The translations under genes were made by a program, and so were the position numbers. The notes beneath the pieces are model-generated. The model made no database searches. It saw nothing but the letters and a program-made list of their open reading frames with translations, and had not been told where the DNA came from. From Anaerovibrio sp. JC8 (GTDB lineage Bacteria > Bacillota > Negativicutes > Selenomonadales > Selenomonadaceae), in assembly GCF_002100115.1 (NCBI RefSeq), contig NZ_ANBM01000007.1:50147-114146 (forward strand): a stretch of DNA of 64,000 nucleotides, in the 5' to 3' direction. This document shows positions 17,077-25,714 of this stretch, one piece after another. Position 1 is the stretch's first letter. Every line of letters begins with the position of its first letter.

Positions 17077-19545
17077 TCAGGCTGTGGTTATGGGGTCGAT
17101 ATCTATTATTACATTCATATCGCGGTGAATACCCTGTTCCCGCAGAAAAGTGTTTACAACCTTTAAATCATCAGTCTTAATCAACATGGAAAAACGGTGA
17201 ACTCCCTTGAAGGTAGGAATCATGGCCGGGGCCGGCCCAATAATCTGATGATGGGCGGTACGGCCAAATTTATCAAGGAAGTTATCCTTTAAATTTTGAG
17301 CCTGCTGGCGGGCCAGCTCAGGCTGTTCATTTTGGAAAATCAGCTTAACAATGCGGCAAAAAGGCGGGAAGAACAGACTCTTTCGCAGCTTCATTTCTTC
17401 GTCATAAAATGCCTGATAATCCTGCTTTATGCCACTTTGAACCGCATTATGCTCCGGTGAATAGCTTTGAACAATAACCTTTCCGGGAATATCTCCACGC
17501 CCGGCCCGGCCGGCGGTCTGGGTGATGAGCATAAACACCCGCTCTGCGGCCCGGAAATCCGGCATATTCAAGGCCGAATCCGCACTTATAATACCCACTG
17601 CTGTTACGTTGGGAATATCATGGCCCTTGGCCACCATCTGAGTTCCCAAAAGAATATCAAACTCCTTATCACGGAACCTGTTAATAATGTTAGTGTGGCC
17701 AAACTTGCCCGTTGTGGTGTCCCTGTCCATGCGAATCACTCTGGCCTGAGGAACCAAGGCTTGCAGCTCCTGCTCCAGCTTTTCAGTTCCGGAACCAAAA
17801 TATTTAATATAACGGCTCTCGCACTTCGGGCAGACATCCGGAACCGGCACCGTAATATCACAATGATGGCACATAAGCCTCTTGTCCTTGTGATAAACCA
17901 GTGGCATGGTACACTGCGGACATTTTATAACCTCACCACAGGAGCGGCACATAACAAAGGTAGCGAAGCCCCGACGGTTCAGCATTATAATCATCTGCTC
18001 CCCCTTGCTGATAGTGTCTTCAATAAGAAGACGCAAAGGATAGCTTATAATATTTCGGCGGCCCCTTTTCAGCTCCTGCCGCATATCCACACAGGACACC
18101 TCAGGCAATGGCTTATTGCCAATGCGATAAGGAAGTCTCAGCATGGTACACTGACCTGTATGGGCCTTGTGATAGGTTTCCAGTGAAGGGGTGGCACTGC
18201 CCAGCAACAGGGGTGCCCCATAAATCTGAGCCAGCTTTTCTGCCACCACTCTGGCATGATAACGGGGTGATTCATCCTGTTTGTAGGAATTGTCCTGCTC
18301 CTCATCCATGATAATCAGTCCCAGATTATCCGCCGGAGTAAAGAGGGCGGAACGGGCCCCAATAATGATTCCGGCTTCTCCCCGCCGTACCCGCATAATG
18401 GCATCATTACGCTCACTGATGGACAGACGGCTATGAATAACGATAATATCTTCTTCAAAATAGCTTTTAAAGGCCTGTACCACCTGACCCGTAAGGGCTA
18501 TTTCAGGCACCAGAACCACAACCCGGCGGTCCATTTTCCGCACCTTCTGTGCAGCTTCTATGTACACCTGGGTCTTGCCGCTGCCTGTTACTCCATAAAG
18601 CAAAAACTCCTGGAATTTCTTGGCAGCTACTGCTTCCTCTATGGCTTCCACCGCAGCCCTTTGTTCCCTGGTCAGCTCCACTTCCTTACGCTTTACAGAC
18701 AAGGAATCATAGCTGTTACGGAAAACACGCTGTCTGCTCTTGGAAAGCATACCGGCTTCTGTCAATGCTTTTATAGTGGCAGCCGATATTCCTTTATTTT
18801 TGAAATCTTCTGCTGTAAAAATGAGTGGCTTACTTTCTTCTGCCACTGCTTGCTGTTTGTCATTTATATACAGCAATGCCTTTTTCTGTGCAGGCTTGCG
18901 TGAATATTCCTCCAGTATTTCCTCTGTCAGCTGCAGTGATGGTACATAAACAGTCTGAAAAGCCGCCTTGGCCTTATTATCTGCATTATATACCCGTTTT
19001 ATAACATTATACTGCAGCAGCTTCTCCAGTATATTTTCCAGCTCCTGGGCAATGTCCTCATTACCGTCTGCCACCAGCTGGTCCTTTAGCTCCTTTTTCT
19101 TGGCTGTTCCGGCAGCTACCAAAGCCTCATAGACCCGACCGTAGCTTTGAACCTGCAACAGCACATTATCCTTCTGACCGTGAATCGCCTCATAGGCCAG
19201 CTGAATATGGGCCCCACTTTTCCCCGGAATAAACAGACGCATCATTTCCCCCACGGAGCAAAGATAAAAATCCGCCATCCAACGGGCTGCCTCAATTACC
19301 TCTTTTGTGAACCATGCCTCTTCGTCCAGGGTTTCCTTAATAGGCTTTAGCTTATATTCTCCACCAATACTGTTCTCATCCACATTTCTTACAGATACAA
19401 TAAAGCCCTCAATGCTGCGGCCGCCAAAGGGTACAATAACACGCCAGCCCACATCGAGGTAGCTCAGCTCGTCAGGAACTATATAGCTGTATGCCTGGGA
19501 TATGCTTTTTATGGGAATATTAATATAAACATCAGCCAGTATCAC
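17077..19545 (-). CDS. priA: Primosomal replication restart helicase PriA
   Basis: An 822-residue PriA, the 3'-5' DNA helicase that reloads the replisome at stalled forks. Walker A GVTGSGKTQVYIEAA near residue 318, DEEQDNSYKQDESPRYHARD-type box (IMDEEQDNSYKQ), and the zinc-binding cysteines CRSCGEVIKCPQCTMPLVYH...CHHCD...CPKCES near 540-590 are all present, followed by the helicase C-terminal half (GTQMVAKGHDIPNVT, QTAGRAGRGD). Start is GTG with GGATGG upstream. Usual Firmicutes neighbourhood. Confidence 0.96.
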   Translation of the reverse strand: MILADVYINIPIKSISQAYSYIVPDELSYLDVGWRVIVPFGGRSIEGFIVSVRNVDENSIGGEYKLKPIKETLDEEAWFTKEVIEAARWMADFYLCSVGEMMRLFIPGKSGAHIQLAYEAIHGQKDNVLLQVQSYGRVYEALVAAGTAKKKELKDQLVADGNEDIAQELENILEKLLQYNVIKRVYNADNKAKAAFQTVYVPSLQLTEEILEEYSRKPAQKKALLYINDKQQAVAEESKPLIFTAEDFKNKGISAATIKALTEAGMLSKSRQRVFRNSYDSLSVKRKEVELTREQRAAVEAIEEAVAAKKFQEFLLYGVTGSGKTQVYIEAAQKVRKMDRRVVVLVPEIALTGQVVQAFKSYFEEDIIVIHSRLSISERNDAIMRVRRGEAGIIIGARSALFTPADNLGLIIMDEEQDNSYKQDESPRYHARVVAEKLAQIYGAPLLLGSATPSLETYHKAHTGQCTMLRLPYRIGNKPLPEVSCVDMRQELKRGRRNIISYPLRLLIEDTISKGEQMIIMLNRRGFATFVMCRSCGEVIKCPQCTMPLVYHKDKRLMCHHCDITVPVPDVCPKCESRYIKYFGSGTEKLEQELQALVPQARVIRMDRDTTTGKFGHTNIINRFRDKEFDILLGTQMVAKGHDIPNVTAVGIISADSALNMPDFRAAERVFMLITQTAGRAGRGDIPGKVIVQSYSPEHNAVQSGIKQDYQAFYDEEMKLRKSLFFPPFCRIVKLIFQNEQPELARQQAQNLKDNFLDKFGRTAHHQIIGPAPAMIPTFKGVHRFSMLIKTDDLKVVNTFLREQGIHRDMNVIIDIDPITTA

Positions 19546-19584
19546 AATATCAATCCATCCTATGTATGACTAATATAACGAAGA

Positions 19585-19610
19585 AACGGGACTGTTTTGC
19601 TAGTCCCGTT
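19585..19610 (-). terminator. Intrinsic terminator after the 19636-20214 lipoprotein gene
   Basis: Hairpin AACGGGACT / AGTCCCGTT with an 8-nt loop. The T-tail is short on both strands. It separates the apt-lipoprotein pair from priA. Confidence 0.65.
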
Positions 19611-19635
19611 TAACTTTATTAGGTGCTTTTATACA

Positions 19636-20214
19636 TTAAAAATGTATGCTCTCTATCATTTTGTCCGCCGCCTTCTGATAATCCTCATCGTCGGCCTTGT
19701 AGGAAATCGTTATGCACCAATGCTCATCACCCTTGAAGAAGGAAATGAATCTGGTCTTAATCTTAATATCGTTGCTGGTACCATCCAGGGTAGTTACCTT
19801 GGCCGGCTCGCCGGCAACTGTGGCATCCTCCAGCTGACCGCCGGTGGCACTGCGCTTGCTCTTATAGGTCTTTAAAAGATCCTCGGAGTATTTATTTAAG
19901 TCAGGTTTAAAATCGAAGGTAGTAAACTGCTTGTACTTGGCCCGGTCGTAGTGAACACTCATAACAGTTATCTCAAAATCACTGTTATGATCCGCACTGG
20001 TACAGATAGTAGTACCATTAGGGAAGGTCTTTGGAGCCATAGGATTTCTGAAATCGAAAGGCAGGCTCATGGTCAGTGTTCCTGCATGGCCATTTACACT
20101 TACATCGTGCAATTCAATATTCTTGGAGCCGCAACCAGCCACCAGCACACTCAGCACCATCAGGCAAAGTGCCGCCACAACGGCCACAGACTTCTTAACA
20201 AACTTAACTCCCAT
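19636..20214 (-). CDS. Predicted lipoprotein of unknown function
   Basis: 192 residues. N-terminal positively charged segment, hydrophobic core and a lipobox (VLVAGCGSK, Cys at about residue 28), so it is expected to be lipid-anchored. The mature part is mixed alpha/beta with no motif I recognise (PLDFRNPMAPKTF near 55, FKGDEHWCITISYKAD near 165); it resembles small ligand-binding or DcrB/PsbP-like folds in pattern, a weak impression. AAGGAGG precedes the ATG. It follows apt by 15 bp, and a terminator lies after it. Confidence 0.75.
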   Translation of the reverse strand: MGVKFVKKSVAVVAALCLMVLSVLVAGCGSKNIELHDVSVNGHAGTLTMSLPFDFRNPMAPKTFPNGTTICTSADHNSDFEITVMSVHYDRAKYKQFTTFDFKPDLNKYSEDLLKTYKSKRSATGGQLEDATVAGEPAKVTTLDGTSNDIKIKTRFISFFKGDEHWCITISYKADDEDYQKAADKMIESIHF

Positions 20215-20229
20215 GGAACTGCGTCCTCC

Positions 20230-20781
20230 TTAATCCAAATCGTACTGAAGCATGGACATAACCTTAATACCGTCATTTTCCAGCTTCTGACGACCACCAA
20301 GGGTAGTCAGCTCCACAAAGAATACAGCCGCTGCAACCTCGCCGCCAATTTTCTTAATTAGCTTGGCAGCCGCAGTAGCAGTACCGCCGGTAGCCAGCAG
20401 ATCGTCAACGATTAACACCTTCTGGCCCGGCTTTATGGCATCCTTATGTATTTCAATGGTATCACTGCCATATTCCAGATCATAATCCACACTGATAACC
20501 TCTGCTGGCAGCTTGCCCGGCTTGCGGATAGGCACAAAGCCGATATTCATGGCTGCGGAAAGAGCTGCACCATAAATAAAGCCACGGGATTCCAGGCCCA
20601 CAATCATATCAATCTTCTCACCCTTGACCAGCTCCTTCATATAGTCCAGAGTCAGGCCAAAGGCCTTGGCATCCTTTAAGGTTGTGGTAATGTCCACAAA
20701 CTTGATTCCCTCTTTTGGGAAATCATCCACCAGACGGATATGATCCTTTACATAGTTTATGTCACTTGCGGTTAAGCTCAT
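20230..20781 (-). CDS. apt: Adenine phosphoribosyltransferase
   Basis: A 183-residue Apt, salvaging adenine with PRPP to AMP. The PRPP-binding motif VLIVDDLLATGGT is near residue 125; GLESRGFIYGAALS and RKPGKLP are also family hallmarks, as is the N-terminal DDFPKEGIKFVDITTTLKD. AAGGAG upstream of the ATG. First gene of a two-gene unit with the lipoprotein. Confidence 0.96.
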   Translation of the reverse strand: MSLTASDINYVKDHIRLVDDFPKEGIKFVDITTTLKDAKAFGLTLDYMKELVKGEKIDMIVGLESRGFIYGAALSAAMNIGFVPIRKPGKLPAEVISVDYDLEYGSDTIEIHKDAIKPGQKVLIVDDLLATGGTATAAAKLIKKIGGEVAAAVFFVELTTLGGRQKLENDGIKVMSMLQYDLD

Positions 20782-20837
20782 CAGAAAAACTCCTTATTGG
20801 TTATTAAAATAGTTAAATGTTTTCACAAAACCATTTC

Positions 20838-20843
20838 ATTATA
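20838..20843 (-). promoter_or_regulatory. Extended -10 promoter for apt
   Basis: Minus strand TGGTATAAT, an extended -10 (TGn plus TATAAT), about 57 nt upstream of the apt ATG. The -35 is poor. Confidence 0.55.
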
Positions 20844-20880
20844 CCATATTTTTAGCTGATTGCGAAATACAACCAAAGCA

Positions 20881-20908
20881 AAAACGACCCCACCAGAGGC
20901 AGGGTCAT
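20881..20908 (-). terminator. Terminator after the DJ-1/PfpI gene
   Basis: Minus strand ATGACCC, a loop, GGGTCGT, then TTTT, starting 13 bp after the stop. Confidence 0.65.
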
Positions 20909-20920
20909 TTACTCCAAATA

Positions 20921-21469
20921 TTATTTAAGATAAAGGGTATCCTTGCCTACCTCTTCTGCTGTTGCCTTATCCTTCAGCAGTTCAATCATCTTCAAAGCGA
21001 AGGCAATAGAAGTAGCTGGGCCCCGGCTGGTGATAATATTGCCATCAACCACAACCTCATCAGTGCTGGTCTTGCCACCCTTCAGGCGACCTTCAAAGCC
21101 AGGGTAACAGGTGCATTTTTTACCCTCTACCAGACCATTGTCACCAAGAACAGATGGAGAGGCACAGATAGCAGCCACCCATTTTCCAGCTTCATTAAAT
21201 TTCTTTATGAGAGCCACTACTTCCTTGCTGCCGCCTAAGTTATTCATACCGCCCATTCCACCTGGCAGCACAACAATATCATATTCATCAGAATTCAAAT
21301 TGGAAAGAAGCTCATCAGCCTCTACAGTAATATTGTGGGCACCAACAACCTTTTTCTCCCCATGAATGGAAGCAGCCGTAACCTGAATGCCGCCACGGCG
21401 GAGAAAATCAACCTGGGTCAGGCCCTCAACCTCTTCAAAACCATTGGCCAACAAAACTAATGCTTTCAT
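20921..21469 (-). CDS. DJ-1/PfpI family protein
   Basis: 182 residues of the DJ-1/PfpI superfamily, probably of the YajL/DJ-1 branch (ThiJ-like). The nucleophile elbow AAICASPSVL carries the conserved cysteine near residue 104; the conserved Glu is in NGFEEVEGL near residue 14, and VVLPGGMGG precedes the nucleophile. Members act as deglycases, chaperones or stress proteins; the exact activity here is unknown. Monocistronic, with TAAGGAG ribosome site. Confidence 0.9.
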   Translation of the reverse strand: MKALVLLANGFEEVEGLTQVDFLRRGGIQVTAASIHGEKKVVGAHNITVEADELLSNLNSDEYDIVVLPGGMGGMNNLGGSKEVVALIKKFNEAGKWVAAICASPSVLGDNGLVEGKKCTCYPGFEGRLKGGKTSTDEVVVDGNIITSRGPATSIAFALKMIELLKDKATAEEVGKDTLYLK

Positions 21470-21566
21470 ACTTTTATCGCTCCTTACATGAAATTATTAA
21501 TACGTTATCTTAATTATAACCTAAATACTCATATTTTCCCATTTAATAAGGAAAAATCTTCCTGCC

Positions 21567-21596
21567 TTGCAAAGAGAATTAGTCGATATGTATAAT
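21567..21596 (+). promoter_or_regulatory. Sigma-A type promoter for the DUF4127 gene
   Basis: TTGCAA, 18-nt spacer, TATAAT. The predicted start is about 50 nt upstream of the ATG at 21657, which has TGGAG before it. Confidence 0.6.
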
Positions 21597-21656
21597 TAAC
21601 AGAGATAACTGCAAAAACTGTTATTTAAAACAATATCAATTATTTGGAGTCCAATT

Positions 21657-23327
21657 ATGAAAAAGAAGCTTTCAATTCTATTATCCATGCTATCACTGGT
21701 GTTTGGCCTGTCCAATTCTGCAGACCTGCCACAGACAGAGGCCGCAGCCCAGTCCACAGGTCAGGGGACAATTTTATTTGTTCCCCACGATAATCGCCCC
21801 ACTTCCTGTGAGCAATCCACGGAAGCCCTGGAGCTGGCAGGCTACAATGTGATAATGCCTCCCAAGGATATGCTGGGGGGCCTGCATAACAATGGGGATA
21901 CAGCAGAGCTATGGAATTGGGTTAATAAAAATATCGCAAAGGCTGATGTGGCAGTAGTATCCACTGACTCACTGATTTACGGCGGGCTGGTGGCTTCCCG
22001 GAATCATAACGCCACAGAGGATGAATTGTTATCAAGAACAGATAAATTTAAGAACTTAAGGAAAGCTAATCCAAAGGTTAAGGTATTCGCCTTTGCCTCC
22101 CTCATGCGTACTCCCAAGGACGGCGCAGCTGCCGGTGCTGAGGAACCAGCCTATTATCAGGATTATGGCAATAAGCTTTTTAAATATTCTGCCCTAAATG
22201 ACCAAAAAGAAATTCGCGTACTAGGGGCAAAAGAAAAAGCGGAATTCGAAAAGCTAAAGGCCGAAATTCCAAGTGGTGTTCACAAGGATTATTTTGGGCG
22301 GCGGACAAAAAATATTACGGTTACCAAACGCCTTATGGATTTAACCAGGAATGGAACCTTAAACTTTTTTGTTATTGGCAAGGATGATAATGCTCCATTC
22401 TGTGCTACCCATCAAGAGTCCCGTCACCTTATTACCTATTCCAAAAAATTAAACCTGCCAAATAACAAATTTATGATTACCAACGGTATTGATGAATTTG
22501 GTATGCTGCTGTTGACAAGAGCTGTTACTTCCATTGAGAACAAGCAATACTCTGTAAATGTAAAATTCAACATGGGAACAGGCGAGGATACAGTACCAAA
22601 ATTTTCCGATGCCAGAATTCACAAGTCCATAAAGGACGAATTGATCATGGCCGGTGCATGGGAAACTGATAAAGCTGATAAGGCTGATTTAGTGCTTTTG
22701 GTAAACACGGATTACAAGGGACGTACTACAGATGGCTACCCTGACCCTAACGATCCGGAGCCTATGTATAACGACGGACAGCCACGCAGGGACTCCCAAT
22801 ATTTTCTGAACATGATTCAGGAGAATATTGCCAAGGGACGTAAGGTGGCTTTGGCTGACATCTGCTTCGCAAATGGCAGTGACAACGCCCTTATGAATTT
22901 GCTTTCAGAAAATAAACTGCTGTTCAGGCTGCGTTCCTACTCCGGCTGGAATACCCCTACCAACAGTACGGGCTTCGCCCTTGGACAAGGACTTGTAAAC
23001 CTCAGTCTTTCCCAGGAGGACTGCAACAAACTGCTGGTAAAGCGCTATCTGGATGACTGGGGCTATCAGGCAAATGTGCGTGAAAAGCTAATGAGAAGTC
23101 TTCCAGGCTCCAAATATTATTTTGATTTGGCAGACTATGAAAAAACTGCTGAAAGCCTTGTTGCAAACGAGCTTCGTGCCTTTGCAGCCCAGCATCTGGG
23201 TGAATATCCCAACTCCACTGACATTAAGGTCACTTTCCCATGGCATATTACCTTTATTGGAGGGATTACCATTAACGAAAGCAACGATTTTAAAAAAAAC
23301 ATAAATTTTTCGGCCGCTGGAATGTAG
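21657..23327 (+). CDS. Secreted DUF4127 family protein
   Basis: 556 residues with a Sec-type signal peptide (MKKKLSILLSMLSLVFGLSNS). The rest matches what I know as DUF4127: LFVPHDNRPTSCEQSTEALELAGY near residue 38, STDSLIYGGLVASR near 102, FVIGKDDNAPFCATHQES near 240, GIDEFGMLLLTRA. Function unknown. The frame ends 13 residues after an A8 run (23292-23299); the -1 frame is open from just before that run into the esterase gene, and its first codons supply the missing start of the esterase's N-terminal domain. So this and the next entry were probably one polypeptide. The natural product could be 556 residues or a fusion of about 880. Confidence 0.85.
   Translation: MKKKLSILLSMLSLVFGLSNSADLPQTEAAAQSTGQGTILFVPHDNRPTSCEQSTEALELAGYNVIMPPKDMLGGLHNNGDTAELWNWVNKNIAKADVAVVSTDSLIYGGLVASRNHNATEDELLSRTDKFKNLRKANPKVKVFAFASLMRTPKDGAAAGAEEPAYYQDYGNKLFKYSALNDQKEIRVLGAKEKAEFEKLKAEIPSGVHKDYFGRRTKNITVTKRLMDLTRNGTLNFFVIGKDDNAPFCATHQESRHLITYSKKLNLPNNKFMITNGIDEFGMLLLTRAVTSIENKQYSVNVKFNMGTGEDTVPKFSDARIHKSIKDELIMAGAWETDKADKADLVLLVNTDYKGRTTDGYPDPNDPEPMYNDGQPRRDSQYFLNMIQENIAKGRKVALADICFANGSDNALMNLLSENKLLFRLRSYSGWNTPTNSTGFALGQGLVNLSLSQEDCNKLLVKRYLDDWGYQANVREKLMRSLPGSKYYFDLADYEKTAESLVANELRAFAAQHLGEYPNSTDIKVTFPWHITFIGGITINESNDFKKNINFSAAGM
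23292..23300 (+). other. Slippery A AAA AAC heptamer / A8 homopolymer at the frame break
   Basis: Eight A followed by C. Read in the DUF4127 frame the last seven bases are A AAA AAC, a classic -1 slippery heptamer. A small potential stem (GCTGG 23316-23320 with CCAGC 23332-23336) begins 15 nt downstream. The same site is an ordinary place for a sequencing or natural indel. Confidence 0.5.
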
Positions 23328-24292
23328 AGGACCAGCAGGCTACCTGTGGCAACGGAGCAACATATATAAAAGCCCGTTTCACAGGCACCAGCATTGCTGC
23401 CAGAATGGATGACAGAAACTGCTGGTGGCGCTATGAAATAGATGGAAAACCATATAATAGAATAAAGTTCAAAAAAGAAACCACCATCCTTGCAGAGAAT
23501 CTGGAAAATGGACAGCATGAAATCAGGCTGGTCCGCTCCACGGAGGGTGAAGCAGGACTTAGTATATTCATGGGCTTTATACTGGATGATGGCGCTGAAT
23601 TCCTCCCAATTAAGGAGCCTAATCGCCTGAAGCTGGAATTTGTTGGTGACTCCATTACAGCCGGTGCCTTTAATGACGGTCCCCATGAGGTGGTGATGTA
23701 CCACGATGTGGAGAACAACGATATGTCCTACGGTCCACAGCTGGCCAGAATGCTGGATGCAGATTACAGTGTTTTAGGAAAATCTGGTGAGGGACTTGTA
23801 CATAATTACGCAGAGGAATGGCCATATAACCAGGTACACACTGCTGACCGCTATCCTTGGACCTATTACTCATTTAACTGGAATGACGAGCATCCTGATT
23901 GGAATTTTGCAGATAATCCTACAGATGCAATTTTAATCTCCATCGGTGCCAATGACTTTCTCTTTGAAAATAAGCCTACAGAGGATGAATTTATTAAGGG
24001 ATACATTAACCTTATAAATGTAGTGCGAAACCATAATCCCAAGGCTGCCATAATCTGCATAGAACCTGTTCCGGCAGTTATCGGGCCTGATGCCGGCCTG
24101 TGGACGGAAAAAGCTGTAAAGGAGCTTATAAAGCAAGGTGATAAAGCCATTTATTATATTCCGCTGAATAAGGGTACTCCTCTCCTTCAGGCCTCTGATT
24201 ACGTTGGTGATGGTGTTCATCCTACCCAGGAGGGTTCCAGAAAAATTGCTGAATATCTCAAAGACAAAGTAGAAACAATGCTTAAAAAGTAA
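23294..24292 (+). CDS. CE2-type GDSL carbohydrate esterase (frame lacks own start)
   Basis: The reading frame is open from 23294; the first ATG is at 23405. The residues before that ATG (FFGRWNVEDQQ..., ARFTGTSIAARMDDRNCWWRYEIDGK) belong to the beta-sandwich N-domain typical of family 2 carbohydrate esterases, so translation from 23405 would lose part of a domain. The SGNH part follows: VGDSITAG near 23645 supplies the Ser, SIGANDF the Asn block, and DGVHPTQEGSRK near 24210 the Asp-x-x-His pair. CE2 enzymes deacetylate plant polysaccharides. It has no signal peptide of its own; the upstream DUF4127 protein does, supporting a fused secreted enzyme. The deposited frame may be a sequence error. 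Confidence 0.8.
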   Translation, partial: KKHKFFGRWNVEDQQATCGNGATYIKARFTGTSIAARMDDRNCWWRYEIDGKPYNRIKFKKETTILAENLENGQHEIRLVRSTEGEAGLSIFMGFILDDGAEFLPIKEPNRLKLEFVGDSITAGAFNDGPHEVVMYHDVENNDMSYGPQLARMLDADYSVLGKSGEGLVHNYAEEWPYNQVHTADRYPWTYYSFNWNDEHPDWNFADNPTDAILISIGANDFLFENKPTEDEFIKGYINLINVVRNHNPKAAIICIEPVPAVIGPDAGLWTEKAVKELIKQGDKAIYYIPLNKGTPLLQASDYVGDGVHPTQEGSRKIAEYLKDKVETMLKK

Positions 24293-24305
24293 ATATTTGT
24301 AAGGG

Positions 24306-24354
24306 TAAAAGCAGTGATTTAAACTAAAAAACATTAGTTTGATTCACTGCTTTA
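24306..24354 (+). terminator. Terminator after the esterase gene
   Basis: Long imperfect hairpin: AAAGCAGTGA ... TCACTGCTTTA with an inner AAACTAA/TTAGTTT stem. Symmetrical enough to work on either strand. Confidence 0.75.
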
Positions 24355-24409
24355 CTTATGATATTCTTTAAACAGAAGTGTTGTGTGTAATGATATTTTG
24401 GAGGTTATT

Positions 24410-25534
24410 ATGGACAAATCAAAGGTTTACTTTACTGATTTCCGTGTTCCTGTTGGTACCAGTATTTTGACAAAGATGAAGAATCTGTTTATCAAAGCTG
24501 GTTTTAAGGATATTGACATGGAAAATCGCTTTGTAGCCATAAAAATGCATTTTGGCGAGCTGGGAAACATGGCTTTTCTGCGTCCCAACTATGCCAAGGT
24601 GGTAGCAGATTTGGTTAAGGAACAGGGTGGTCTCCCCTTCCTTACTGACTGCAACACTCTTTATCCTGGCAGCAGAAAGCATGCCCTGGAGCACATGGAC
24701 TGTGCCAATATCAACGGCTTTAACACCATTTCCACCGGCTGTCAGATAATAATTGGTGACGGCCTTAAAGGCACCGATGATGTTGAGGTTCCTGTAAAAA
24801 ATGGTGAGTACTGCAAAACTGCCAAGATTGGCCGTGCTGTTATGGACGCTGATGTATTCATTTCCCTGGCTCACTTCAAGGGCCATGAAATGACCGGCTT
24901 CGGTGGTGCCATCAAGAATATCGGTATGGGCTGTGGCAGCCGTGCCGGCAAGATGGAACAGCATTCCTCCGGCAAGGTGGTTGTAAATCCGGATAAGTGC
25001 CGTGGCTGCCAGATTTGTTCCAAGCATTGCGGCTCCAATGCCATCACCTATGAAAATAAAAAGGCCATTATTGACAAGGATATCTGTAAGGGCTGCGGCC
25101 GCTGTATCGGTGCCTGCCCATTTGATGCTATCCGCAACGACCAATGGGATGCCGGGGATCTGCTGGACAAGAAGATGGCTGAATATGCCCAGGCTGTTGT
25201 TCAGGACCGTCCTTGCTTCCATATCAACATGATTATGGATGTATCACCAAACTGTGACTGTCACGGTGAAAACGATGCCCCTATTCTGCCAAATCTGGGT
25301 ATTGCCTGCTCCTTTGACCCGGTTGCCCTTGACCAGGCCTGCGTGGACATCTGCCAAAAGGCAGAGCCTATACGCAACTCCCAGCTGGGAGATAATCTGG
25401 CTGACCCACACCACCATGACCATGGTGACCACTGGCTCAACAACAACCCTAACGTACATTGGAAGGAAACCCTGGAGCACAGCGAAAAAATCGGCATCGG
25501 CACCAGAGATTATGAATTAATCGTAATGAAATAA
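24410..25534 (+). CDS. DUF362 protein with two [4Fe-4S] ferredoxin motifs
   Basis: 374 residues from the ATG at 24410 (GGAGG 5 nt upstream). The N-terminal two thirds is DUF362 (HFGELGNMAFLRP, TDCNTLYPGSRKHALEH, LAHFKGHEMTGFGGAIKNIGMGCGSRAGK). Then come two ferredoxin clusters, CRGCQICSKHCGSNA and CKGCGRCIGACPFDA, near residues 200-245. The C-terminal part holds CDCHG and a histidine-rich DPHHHDHGDHW near 345 that could bind metal. DUF362 proteins are linked to anaerobic redox chemistry; the substrate is unknown. Single gene with a terminator behind it. Confidence 0.9.
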   Translation: MDKSKVYFTDFRVPVGTSILTKMKNLFIKAGFKDIDMENRFVAIKMHFGELGNMAFLRPNYAKVVADLVKEQGGLPFLTDCNTLYPGSRKHALEHMDCANINGFNTISTGCQIIIGDGLKGTDDVEVPVKNGEYCKTAKIGRAVMDADVFISLAHFKGHEMTGFGGAIKNIGMGCGSRAGKMEQHSSGKVVVNPDKCRGCQICSKHCGSNAITYENKKAIIDKDICKGCGRCIGACPFDAIRNDQWDAGDLLDKKMAEYAQAVVQDRPCFHINMIMDVSPNCDCHGENDAPILPNLGIACSFDPVALDQACVDICQKAEPIRNSQLGDNLADPHHHDHGDHWLNNNPNVHWKETLEHSEKIGIGTRDYELIVMK

Positions 25535-25544
25535 ACATCATTCT

Positions 25545-25582
25545 AAAAGCACTGGCTCAATTTTGAACCAGTGCTTTATTTT
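25545..25582 (+). terminator. Terminator after the DUF362 gene
   Basis: AAAGCACTGG / CCAGTGCTTT hairpin followed by ATTTTAT. Confidence 0.8.
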
Positions 25583-25644
25583 ATAGCTTATATATCATTT
25601 TATATATAATTGTCAAACTATTTATAAAATTCTTGCTTTATTTA

Positions 25645-25673
25645 TTGTCATGGCTAATCAAATGGATTAAAAT
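25645..25673 (+). promoter_or_regulatory. Promoter for the alcohol dehydrogenase gene
   Basis: TTGTCA, 17-nt spacer, TAAAAT, about 40 nt before the start codon. Confidence 0.5.
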
Positions 25674-25714
25674 TTACATAGAGTATTATTTATAACAGAT
25701 TGGGGGATTACCAA

